DNA from: Alistipes sp.
GTDB lineage: Bacteria; Bacteroidota; Bacteroidia; Bacteroidales; Rikenellaceae
Assembly (NCBI GenBank): GCA_020026435.1
Contig: JAHHQK010000009.1
Coordinates: 1-61,955 of the forward strand
Direction of reading: 5' to 3'
Length of the DNA: 61,955 nt
The notes beneath the pieces were generated by a model. That model ran no database searches and was not told the DNA's origin. It saw nothing but the letters and a program-made list of their open reading frames with translations. Below are positions 41,717 through 49,383 of the stretch, one piece after another. Every line of letters begins with the position of its first letter. The stretch's first letter is position 1. Both the position numbers and the translations under genes were made by a program.

Positions 41717-43243
41717 TTATTTAAACTCCACCAGAGCCTTACCCGTCATCTCGGCAGGCTGCTCGATACCCATCAGTTTCAGCACCGTGGGAGCCACGTC
41801 GGCCAGAATACCGTCGTGGACCTCCTTCACGCGGTCCGAAACAACCACAATGGGCACGGGGTTCAGCGAGTGGGCCGTGTTGGGCGTACCGTCGGCATTG
41901 ACCGCGTTGTCGCAGTTGCCGTGGTCGGCGATCTGGATTACCTCATAGCCGTTTCTCTTGGCGGCCTCAACGACCTTCTCCACGCAACCGTCGACAGCCT
42001 TCACAGCCTTCTCGATAGCCTCGTAGATACCCGTGTGACCCACCATGTCGCCATTGGCGAAGTTCAGGCAGATGAAGTCGAACTTCTGCTCGTCGAGAGC
42101 GGCCACCAGCTTGTCGGCAACCTCGGGAGCCGACATCTCGGGCTGGAGGTCATAGGTAGCCACCTTGGGCGACGATACCAGGATACGCTCCTCACCCTCG
42201 AACTTGTCCTCGCGGCCTCCATTGAGGAAGAAGGTCACGTGGGCGTATTTCTCGGTCTCGGCAATACGCAACTGCTTCAGTCCCTTGCTCGATACCCACT
42301 CACCGATCGTATTGGGCACGTTCTCCTTGTCGAAGAGGATGTGCAGACCCTGGAACTTGGGATCGTAGGGAGTCATGCAGCAGTAGTAAAGCGGCATGGT
42401 GTGCATACCCTCGGCCATGAGATCCTCCTGGGTGAGGGCCACGGTCATCTCCTTGGCGCGATCGTTGCGGTAGTTGAAGAAGATCACCATATCGTTCGGG
42501 CGAATCAGACCCACGGGCTGACCCTGCTCGTCGACACGTACGATCGGCTTGATGAACTCGTCAGTCACCTCAGCCTCGTAGGATTTCTCGATCGAAGCAA
42601 CCATGTCGGTCGACTTCTCGCCGATACCATCCACCAAAGCGTCATAGGCGATCTTCACACGCTCCCAACGCTTGTCACGGTCCATGGCGTAGTAACGACC
42701 TACGACCGTTGCAACCTTACCCGTCGATGCGGCCATGTGCTCCTCGAGCTGTGCCACGAAGCCCTTACCGCTGTGGGGGTCGGTATCACGACCATCCATG
42801 AAGCAGTGTACGAACGTATTCTCGATCTTGTACTCGGCGGCGATGTCGCAGAGTTTGAAGAGGTGCTCCAACGACGAGTGAACACCACCGTTCGAAACCA
42901 GACCCATGAAGTGTACGTTGACACCCTTCTCTCGGGCATACTCGAAAGCCTTGACCACCTCGGCATTCTTCAGAATCGAGTTGTCGCGGCAGGCACGGTT
43001 GATCTTCACCAGGTCCTGGTAAACCACGCGGCCGGCACCGATATTGAGGTGACCCACCTCCGAGTTACCCATCTGACCGTCGGGCAGACCCACATTCTCA
43101 CCGTCCGTACGCAGCTCGGCATGGGGGTATTTCTCGCTCATGGCCGAGATATAGGCGGGATGTACCGCCGAAATCACGTCAGCCTTATCGTGCTTACCGT
43201 TTCCCCATCCGTCGAGGATCATCAACAAAACCTTATTGCTCAT
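41717..43243 (-). CDS. gpmI: 2,3-bisphosphoglycerate-independent phosphoglycerate mutase
   Basis: GpmI interconverts 3- and 2-phosphoglycerate in glycolysis through a phosphoserine intermediate with two Mn ions. The 508-residue product is full length. Asp11 in LMILDGWG and Ser61 in QMGNSEVGHLNIGAGR are the metal and nucleophile sites; FVHCFMDGRDTDP, NYRNDRAKEM, ANGDMVGHTG and ADHGNCDNAV supply the rest of the alkaline-phosphatase-type centre. It lies 108 bases downstream of alaS on the same strand. In that gap a GAAAGACTCC hairpin (43303-43329) without a T run may reduce read-through. Confidence 0.97.
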   Translation of the reverse strand: MSNKVLLMILDGWGNGKHDKADVISAVHPAYISAMSEKYPHAELRTDGENVGLPDGQMGNSEVGHLNIGAGRVVYQDLVKINRACRDNSILKNAEVVKAFEYAREKGVNVHFMGLVSNGGVHSSLEHLFKLCDIAAEYKIENTFVHCFMDGRDTDPHSGKGFVAQLEEHMAASTGKVATVVGRYYAMDRDKRWERVKIAYDALVDGIGEKSTDMVASIEKSYEAEVTDEFIKPIVRVDEQGQPVGLIRPNDMVIFFNYRNDRAKEMTVALTQEDLMAEGMHTMPLYYCCMTPYDPKFQGLHILFDKENVPNTIGEWVSSKGLKQLRIAETEKYAHVTFFLNGGREDKFEGEERILVSSPKVATYDLQPEMSAPEVADKLVAALDEQKFDFICLNFANGDMVGHTGIYEAIEKAVKAVDGCVEKVVEAAKRNGYEVIQIADHGNCDNAVNADGTPNTAHSLNPVPIVVVSDRVKEVHDGILADVAPTVLKLMGIEQPAEMTGKALVEFK

Positions 43244-43351
43244 AATTCTATCTGTTTTTGATTAATTATTTCCTTACTGTATAAAGCGGAACAGGACACC
43301 GCGAAAGACCCCTTTTCCCGGAGTCTTTCCCGCTGTCCGTTCCCGATTCCA

Positions 43352-45973
43352 CTATTTCATCTGCTCCGAGATCAGCTCCACGGCCTTGTCCACGGCCGCA
43401 GTCAGACCCTCGAGGTTCTTGCCGCCGGCCGTCGCGAACGAAGGCTGGCCGCCACCGCCGCCCTGGATCAGTTTGGCAGCCTCGCGGACGACCTTGCCGG
43501 CCTGCACGCCGCGGGCCGTGATCTCGTCACCCAGCGCCACCGTCAGCAGCGGTTTGCCGCCATGGTTCGTACCCACCACGAACACCAGTTTCGGAGAGCG
43601 GGCACGCAGGCTGTAGGCCAGATCCTTCACGAATTCGGCCGGACGATCCGTCTCAACCTTGAAGAGCTGCATGTCGTTGCGCACCTCGGTCGACGAAAGG
43701 ATCTTCTCGCACCACTGGTTGACCTGCTCCTTGCGCAGGGCCTCAACCTCCTTCGAGAGCTGGTCGTTGCTTTCGATCATCTTCTTCACGGCCTGGAGGA
43801 TCTGGGGATTGTTCAAATACTGAGCCACATCGTGCATGGCGTCTTCCATGGCATAGACCACATTCTCGGCCTGCACACCCGTCACGGCCTCGATACGGCG
43901 CACACCGGCCGAGATGGCTCCCTCGCTCAGGATGCGGAAGAAACCGATCTTACCCGTCGATGCCGTATGCGTACCGCCGCACAGCTCGACAGAATCGCCG
44001 AACTTGACCATACGCACCTTGTCACCGTACTTCTCGCCGAAGAGCATCATGGCTCCGGCAGCGGCAGCCTCCTCCTTGGTGGCATTGCGGTTCTCCTCCA
44101 GGGGATAGTCCTCGCGGATGGCCTTGTTGACCAGACGCTCCACCTCGCGCAGCTCCTCGGGCGTCACCTTCTGGAAGTGCGAGAAGTCGAAACGCAACAG
44201 TTCGGGCGTCACGAGCGAACCTTTCTGCTCGACGTGCGTACCCAGCACACGGCGCAGGGCGGCGTGCATGAGGTGGGTAGCCGAGTGGTTGTTGGCGGCC
44301 TGCTGACGCTTTTCGGCGTTGACCACGGCCGTAAACTCCGCCTCGGGGTTCGAGGGCAGGGTGTTGACGATATGTATGATCAGACCGTTCTCCTTCTCGG
44401 TGGCCACCACGTCGATACGCTCCTCACCGCACTCGATGTAACCCGTATCGCCGATCTGACCGCCCGAATTGCCGTAGAACGGCGTATGGTCGAATACCAG
44501 CTGGTAGGTGGTCTTGCCCTTGGAGGTCACGCGACGGTAGCGGGCGATGTGCACCTGCTCGGTCAGATGGTCGTAACCCGTGAAGAGGCTCTCCTTGATG
44601 GCCTCGACCTCCACCCAGTCATCCGTATCGACGGCTGCGGCGTTGCGCGAGCGGGCCTTCTGGGCCTGCAACTCCTTCTCGAAGTCCTCCAGATCGACAC
44701 CCACACCCTGCTCGCGGGCGATCAGTTCCGTGAGGTCGATCGGGAATCCGAACGTATCGTACAGCTCGAAGGCATCCTTACCCGAGATGGACTCCTTGCC
44801 GGCCTTCTTCGTGCGCTCGATGACGCCGTCCAGCAGGTTGATACCCGTGGCCAGCGTGCGCAGGAACGAAGCCTCCTCCTCCTCGATGACCTTCTCGATG
44901 AGGGTCTGCTGGCTCTTCAGCTCGGGGAACTGTGCGCCCATCTGATCCACCAGACCGGCCACCAGTTTGCAGAGCGTCGGCTCGTTGAAGCCCAGGTAGG
45001 TATAGCCGTAACGCACGGCACGGCGCAGGATTCGGCGGATGACGTATCCGGCCTTGACGTTGGACGGCAGCTGGCCGTCGGCGATCGAGAAGGCGATGGC
45101 ACGCAAGTGATCGGCGATCACGCGCATGGCGACGTCGGTTTTCTCGTTGTCACCGTATTTCTTGCCCGACAGTGCGGCGATGCGGCCGATCGTCGGCTGG
45201 AACACGTCGGTGTCGTAGTTCGACTTCTTGCCCTGGAGGATCATACACAGACGCTCGAAGCCCATACCCGTATCGACGTTGCAGGCGGGCAGCTTCTCCA
45301 GCTGGCCGTTGGCCTTGCGGTTGTACTGCATGAAGACCAGGTTCCAAATCTCGATGACCTGGGGGTGATCCTTGTTGACCAGCTCACGGCCCGAGACCTG
45401 AGCGATCTCGGCCTCGTCACGCAGGTCGAAGTGAATCTCGGAGCACGAGCCGCAGGGACCCGTCTCGCCCATCTCCCAGAAGTTGTCGTGCTTGTTGCCG
45501 CGCAGGATGTGGTCCTCGGGCAGGAAGCGGAGCCAGAAATCGTAGGCCTCCTGGTCGAAGGGCACGCCGTCCTCGTCCGAACCCTCGAACACCGTGGCGT
45601 ACATACGCTCGGCGGGCAGTTTGTAGACATCGTGCAGCAACTCCCAGGCCCACTCGATGGCCTCCTTTTTGAAGTAGTCGCCATAGGACCAGTTGCCCAA
45701 CATCTCGAACATCGTGTGGTGGTAGGTATCGTGTCCCACCTCCTCCAGGTCGTTGTGCTTGCCCGACACACGCAGACACTTCTGCGTATCGGCCGCACGC
45801 GGATACTTGCGCGGGGCATTACCCAGGAAAATATCTTTGAATTGATTCATTCCCGCATTGGTGAACATCAATGTGGGGTCTCCTTTTACTACCATAGGTG
45901 CCGACGGCACGATCACATGGCTCTTGCTCTCGAAGAAATCGAGAAAAGCCTGACGAATTTTACTTGATTCCAT
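43352..45973 (-). CDS. alaS: Alanyl-tRNA synthetase
   Basis: AlaS charges tRNA-Ala and edits mischarged Ser/Gly. The 873-residue product has all domains: class II catalytic core (residues 1-240, motif 1 with RQAFLDFFESKSH, motif 2 near KCLRVSGKHNDLEEVG, motif 3 with GMGFERL), a helical tRNA-recognition region, the editing domain with the zinc motif HSATHLMHAAL and the CGGTHTASTG segment, and a C-terminal C-Ala domain ending GGGGQPSFATAGGK. It is divergent to the first M23 peptidase gene. A minus-strand TAAATTTG (46017-46024) 44 bases upstream is a plausible -7 box. Confidence 0.97.
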   Translation of the reverse strand: MESSKIRQAFLDFFESKSHVIVPSAPMVVKGDPTLMFTNAGMNQFKDIFLGNAPRKYPRAADTQKCLRVSGKHNDLEEVGHDTYHHTMFEMLGNWSYGDYFKKEAIEWAWELLHDVYKLPAERMYATVFEGSDEDGVPFDQEAYDFWLRFLPEDHILRGNKHDNFWEMGETGPCGSCSEIHFDLRDEAEIAQVSGRELVNKDHPQVIEIWNLVFMQYNRKANGQLEKLPACNVDTGMGFERLCMILQGKKSNYDTDVFQPTIGRIAALSGKKYGDNEKTDVAMRVIADHLRAIAFSIADGQLPSNVKAGYVIRRILRRAVRYGYTYLGFNEPTLCKLVAGLVDQMGAQFPELKSQQTLIEKVIEEEEASFLRTLATGINLLDGVIERTKKAGKESISGKDAFELYDTFGFPIDLTELIAREQGVGVDLEDFEKELQAQKARSRNAAAVDTDDWVEVEAIKESLFTGYDHLTEQVHIARYRRVTSKGKTTYQLVFDHTPFYGNSGGQIGDTGYIECGEERIDVVATEKENGLIIHIVNTLPSNPEAEFTAVVNAEKRQQAANNHSATHLMHAALRRVLGTHVEQKGSLVTPELLRFDFSHFQKVTPEELREVERLVNKAIREDYPLEENRNATKEEAAAAGAMMLFGEKYGDKVRMVKFGDSVELCGGTHTASTGKIGFFRILSEGAISAGVRRIEAVTGVQAENVVYAMEDAMHDVAQYLNNPQILQAVKKMIESNDQLSKEVEALRKEQVNQWCEKILSSTEVRNDMQLFKVETDRPAEFVKDLAYSLRARSPKLVFVVGTNHGGKPLLTVALGDEITARGVQAGKVVREAAKLIQGGGGGQPSFATAGGKNLEGLTAAVDKAVELISEQMK

Positions 45974-46012
45974 GTATATTTGTTTGTACGTTTTTTCCGT
46001 TATTAAACCCGG

Positions 46013-46044
46013 GTTGCAAATTTACACAAATTACACTAATTTTG
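46013..46044 (+). promoter_or_regulatory. Promoter of the M23 peptidase pair
   Basis: TAATTTTG (46037-46044) is a perfect -7 box; GTTG (46013-46016), one mismatch, lies 20 bases upstream. The opposite-strand -7 box of alaS (46017-46024) lies within this spacer, so the two divergent promoters overlap. Confidence 0.55.
46017..46024 (-). promoter_or_regulatory. Possible -7 box of alaS
   Basis: TAAATTTG on the minus strand, with no well-placed -33 box (nearest TTTG is 25 bases upstream). Confidence 0.35.
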
Positions 46045-46068
46045 CACTACAAAACAGAGATTTTTAGG

Positions 46069-47070
46069 ATGAAGACACAAAAAGGAGGATCTTCCGATCC
46101 GGCAAGACTCCCCGCGGGGAAAGGCTCGAAACGGGCGTCACGCGACAAGGTGGCCCTTCCGTTCCGGTTGCAGACCTACCGACTGCTGCGCAAGCTGCTC
46201 ATCGGCTTCATCCTCGTGTCAATAGCCAACGTAGTCTTCTCCCACCTGTTCTACACCCCCAAGATCTATATGATCAAGGGCGAGAACCGCGACATGGTGA
46301 TCCGCTACCGCATACTCCAGGACCGCATCCGAACGGCCCAGCGCAAGCTTAACGAAATCCGCCACCGCGACAATTACGTCTACCGCTCGCTCTTCTCGAC
46401 CGACACCCTTTCCATCGAGGGCGTGTGGAGCCCCTACCCCGACACGAAATACTCTTCGCTGGGCGGCGACACCTACTCCCCGCTGATGGTCGGCACCTGG
46501 AAACAGCTCGACCAATTGGCCCGAACGCTCTACCTCGAATCCGTGTCGATGGACCAGCTCCAGTCTCTGACCCGCAACAAGGAACAGCTCTCGGCCGCCA
46601 TCCCCGCCATCTGGCCCATCGACCGCAAAAGATTGAAGAACAATCATATCGGAGCATTCAACCTGCGCCGTATGCACCCCGTCCTGGGTTACATCCGCCC
46701 GCACAAGGGCATCGACCTGGGCGGCAAAAAGGGCGATCCGGTCTTCGCCACGGGCGACGCCCTGGTGGAGGAGGCCCAGACCATGCGCGGCTACGGACGG
46801 CAGATCCTGCTCAACCACGAATTCGGATACAAGACCCGCTACGCCCACCTGAGCCAGATCCTCGTCAAGAAGGGCGACAGGGTCAAGCGCGGCCAGCTGA
46901 TCGGATACGTCGGCAACACGGGCATCTCGACAGGCCCCCACCTCCACTACGAGGTGATCCACAAGGGCCACCACGTCAACCCGATCAACTACTTCAACCG
47001 CGAGATGACACCCGACGAATACGACAACCTCATGAAACAGATGAGGGAGACAACCTTTGAAACCCTGTAA
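46069..47070 (+). CDS. M23 (LytM-like) membrane-anchored metallopeptidase 1
   Basis: The 333-residue product has a basic cytoplasmic start, one membrane helix (about 42-62), a helical, probably coiled-coil stretch (about 75-105) and a C-terminal M23 domain. The zinc ligands are visible: HPVLGYIRPHKGIDLGG (H-x3-D) and PHLHYEV (H-x-H); the third ligand lies in YAHLS. Such proteins cut peptidoglycan cross-links or, if anchored, regulate amidases. The ATG at 46069 fits the leader from the promoter at 46013-46044. The second M23 gene begins one base after its stop, so both are made together; the tandem arrangement is common in Bacteroidetes. Confidence 0.9.
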   Translation: MKTQKGGSSDPARLPAGKGSKRASRDKVALPFRLQTYRLLRKLLIGFILVSIANVVFSHLFYTPKIYMIKGENRDMVIRYRILQDRIRTAQRKLNEIRHRDNYVYRSLFSTDTLSIEGVWSPYPDTKYSSLGGDTYSPLMVGTWKQLDQLARTLYLESVSMDQLQSLTRNKEQLSAAIPAIWPIDRKRLKNNHIGAFNLRRMHPVLGYIRPHKGIDLGGKKGDPVFATGDALVEEAQTMRGYGRQILLNHEFGYKTRYAHLSQILVKKGDRVKRGQLIGYVGNTGISTGPHLHYEVIHKGHHVNPINYFNREMTPDEYDNLMKQMRETTFETL

Positions 47071-47071
47071 A

Positions 47072-48019
47072 ATGCCACTCAAAAAAGATATCGAACGCCT
47101 GCGCCGACGCAAACGCCGCCGTCAACGCCTCATCCGCTTCACGGTTCACCTCTTCGTGTGGATTGGCGGTGCAGCCCTCTACTATGTGGGCTTTTCGCTC
47201 TTCTTCGACACCCCCTACGAGTATGCCATGCGTCACGAGACCGACGCTCTGAGGGAGGAGTACCCCCGTCTGAAACAGAGGTACGACTCGCTGATGCTGG
47301 TCATGGAGAATGTGGCGGCGCGCGACGAGAATGTGTTCCAGTCCCTTTTCGAGGCCTCGCCCTACGACTTCGACTCGGAGAACCGTCTCCAGTCGGCCTC
47401 CTACGAGGAAGTGGTAGGACGCACCTCCCAGCAGCTCCGCGACGAACTGGAACAACGAGTCTCGGAACTTGAAACTCGGCTCGGCACGCTCCGCAAGAGC
47501 TACGCCACCCTTCGGGAAGGCATCGCGGCCCAGGGCAGCGGATGCAAGAACATTCCCTCGATCCAGCCCGTGATCAACAAGCAGCTGACCCTGCTGACCG
47601 CCTCCTACGGCATGCGCTACCACCCATTCTACAAGACCCTCCAGTCGCACCAGGGCGTAGACTACACCCTTCCCGAGGGGTCGCGCGTATTCGCCACGGC
47701 CGACGGTGTGGTCAAGGAGGTGATGATGCGCAATTCAACATCGGGCATGACGGTGGTCATCGACCACGGCAACGGCTACGAGACCTCCTACCACCACCTC
47801 CAGAAAGCCCACGTGCGCCGCGGCCAAAGTGTCCGCCGCGGCGACATCATCGCCCTCTCGGGCAATACGGGTCTGTCGCTGGCCCCCCACCTCCACTACG
47901 AGGTGCGACACGCCGGCATGAGGGTCGACCCGATCCACTATTTCTTCATGGAACTCACCCCGTCGGAGTATCAGCGCCTGATGCACATCACTCAAACGGG
48001 CATGCAATCCTTCGACTAA
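47072..48019 (+). CDS. M23 (LytM-like) membrane-anchored metallopeptidase 2
   Basis: The 315-residue product has a strongly basic N-terminus (KKDIERLRRRKRRRQR), one membrane helix (about 23-45), a coiled coil (about 130-150, ELEQRVSELETRLGTLRKSY) and an M23 domain with YGMRYHPFYKTLQSHQGVDY (H-x3-D) and APHLHYEVRH (H-x-H). It is a paralogue of the protein encoded immediately upstream and has the same layout, so the two may work as a pair at the cell envelope. The ATG at 47072 is used; a TTG five codons upstream would overlap the previous gene. Confidence 0.9.
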   Translation: MPLKKDIERLRRRKRRRQRLIRFTVHLFVWIGGAALYYVGFSLFFDTPYEYAMRHETDALREEYPRLKQRYDSLMLVMENVAARDENVFQSLFEASPYDFDSENRLQSASYEEVVGRTSQQLRDELEQRVSELETRLGTLRKSYATLREGIAAQGSGCKNIPSIQPVINKQLTLLTASYGMRYHPFYKTLQSHQGVDYTLPEGSRVFATADGVVKEVMMRNSTSGMTVVIDHGNGYETSYHHLQKAHVRRGQSVRRGDIIALSGNTGLSLAPHLHYEVRHAGMRVDPIHYFFMELTPSEYQRLMHITQTGMQSFD

Positions 48020-48028
48020 CCCAACTAC

Positions 48029-48664
48029 ATGGAATACAACTCAGTAAAACTCATCCTGCTGGATTTCGACGGCACACTGGCCGACACCCGCATGGCCAAC
48101 GCCCTGGCCTACGAAGCCACCTTCACGGAAGCGGGCTATCCGCTCTCCGCCCGGGAATATCTCGACCGCTATTTCGGCATCCGCTGCAATGAGTTTCTCA
48201 CCCTCTACGGCATCACCTCGCCCGAGGAACGCGAACGTCTGCGCCTGCGCAAAATCGAGCTTTACCCTTCATTCTTCGATTCGGTAAGGCTCAACGAACC
48301 CCTGTGGAGTTTCTGCTGTCAGTTCCGTCGGCAGGGCGGCCGCGTGTGGATCGTCTCGACGGGCAGCCGTGCCAACATCGACAACGCCATGCATCACCTC
48401 GGCATCGGCATTGCGGACCACACGCTTCCCGACGGGGAACGTGCCGCCCGGGAGGCCGCCTATCCCCGCGGATGTGTCGACGGAGTGCTGTCGGGGGCCG
48501 ATGCCACACACAGCAAGCCCGATCCGGAGTGTTTCCTGGAGGTGATGCGCCGCGAGGGATGCTCCCCGCGCGAAACGCTCATCTTTGAGGATTCCCGCGT
48601 GGGTCTCGAAGCCGCCGAGCGCAGCGGTGCCTCCTATTTCAAGATCGACACCTCGCGATTTTAG
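48029..48664 (+). CDS. HAD-family hydrolase (subfamily IA, PGP-like)
   Basis: The 211-residue product is a phosphatase of the haloacid dehalogenase superfamily: motif I LLDFDGTLADT (both catalytic Asp present), motif II WIVSTGS, Lys in THSKPDPECF (motif III) and LIFEDSRVGLEAA (motif IV). A helical cap lies between motifs I and II. Phosphoglycolate phosphatase or beta-phosphoglucomutase-like activities are typical of this subfamily; the sequence does not choose. It is 9 bases after the second M23 gene and probably belongs to that transcript. Confidence 0.88.
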   Translation: MEYNSVKLILLDFDGTLADTRMANALAYEATFTEAGYPLSAREYLDRYFGIRCNEFLTLYGITSPEERERLRLRKIELYPSFFDSVRLNEPLWSFCCQFRRQGGRVWIVSTGSRANIDNAMHHLGIGIADHTLPDGERAAREAAYPRGCVDGVLSGADATHSKPDPECFLEVMRREGCSPRETLIFEDSRVGLEAAERSGASYFKIDTSRF

Positions 48665-49281
48665 GACGGGAATTCTCGGGCATACCAGCCCCTCGAAGAT
48701 CGAGATTGGCCGAAATTGACTGGAATAGGATGCAGAGATGCGGCTGCCCCTCAACCTTTTCTTCCCCAGACTATACCGGTTTATTCTGCCCCGCCACAGA
48801 CCTATGTTTCGCCTCTGACACCCGGAAGTTTCTCCACAGACACCCGGACTACACCCTGTTCTTTCTGTCCCCACCTCTGCCTCAAGTTCCTTTTCAGATA
48901 CACGGGGCGCAATCCCGTCCGATTCCAGCACTGCCCCGAATTTCACCTCCGACACTCGACCATATCGGTTCATTCGACCTCATCTCAGACACAAACCGTT
49001 CCATTGATACAACAGACCTCCGTTCGGTGATCGACCGACGGCAGTCCAGCTCAATAACCGACTGCGGACTCTATCTTCAGCCCGCTACTCGATGACCACC
49101 CGCTGCCCGTCACCCGTTCTCAGGTCTCCGCTTGAGGATCGGCTGCCTCTGTCCTCAGCCCAATAACCGACCGCGGGCTCTATTCTCAACTCGAAGACCG
49201 ACCGATCGCCGTCTGCCCGTTCTCTGCCCGCAGGCCGATCTTCCCCCTCCTCAGATTCCATCCGTCGCCACATCACAAAAC
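48665..49281. other. Pyrimidine-rich gene-free spacer
   Basis: About 620 bases with a strong excess of C and T on the plus strand. The frames that are open lack any family features. An imperfect duplication of about 109-bp period lies at 49027-49228. Confidence 0.5.
49027..49228. repeat. Imperfect direct repeat, period about 109 bp
   Basis: GATCGACC...CAATAACCGACTGCGGACTCTAT (from about 49030) and GATCGGCT...CAATAACCGACCGCGGGCTCTAT (from about 49137) align, as do the GCCCGT-CACCCGTTCTC and TGCCCGTTCTC ends. Confidence 0.6.
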
Positions 49282-49320
49282 AAACCACCCGATCGGTCGC
49301 AATGCCCGATCGGGTGGTTT
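49282..49320. terminator. Bidirectional terminator between the HAD gene and addB
   Basis: A 15-bp perfect stem, AAACCACCCGATCGG (49282-49296) with 49306-49320, around a nine-base loop. T-rich sequence follows on both strands, which suits its position between converging genes. Confidence 0.85.
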
Positions 49321-49383
49321 GTATTTATGGGATTTTCTTTAAGGGAGTCCTCTGCCGACAAGGGGCGGATTCACTTTTGCAGG

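Noticed and set aside
41816..43261. Open frame of 481 codons on the plus strand
   Set aside because: Antisense of gpmI.
43562..45967. Open frame of 801 codons on the plus strand
   Set aside because: It is the antisense shadow of alaS; its product is His/Leu/Val-rich without family features, as expected for the complement of a GC-rich gene.
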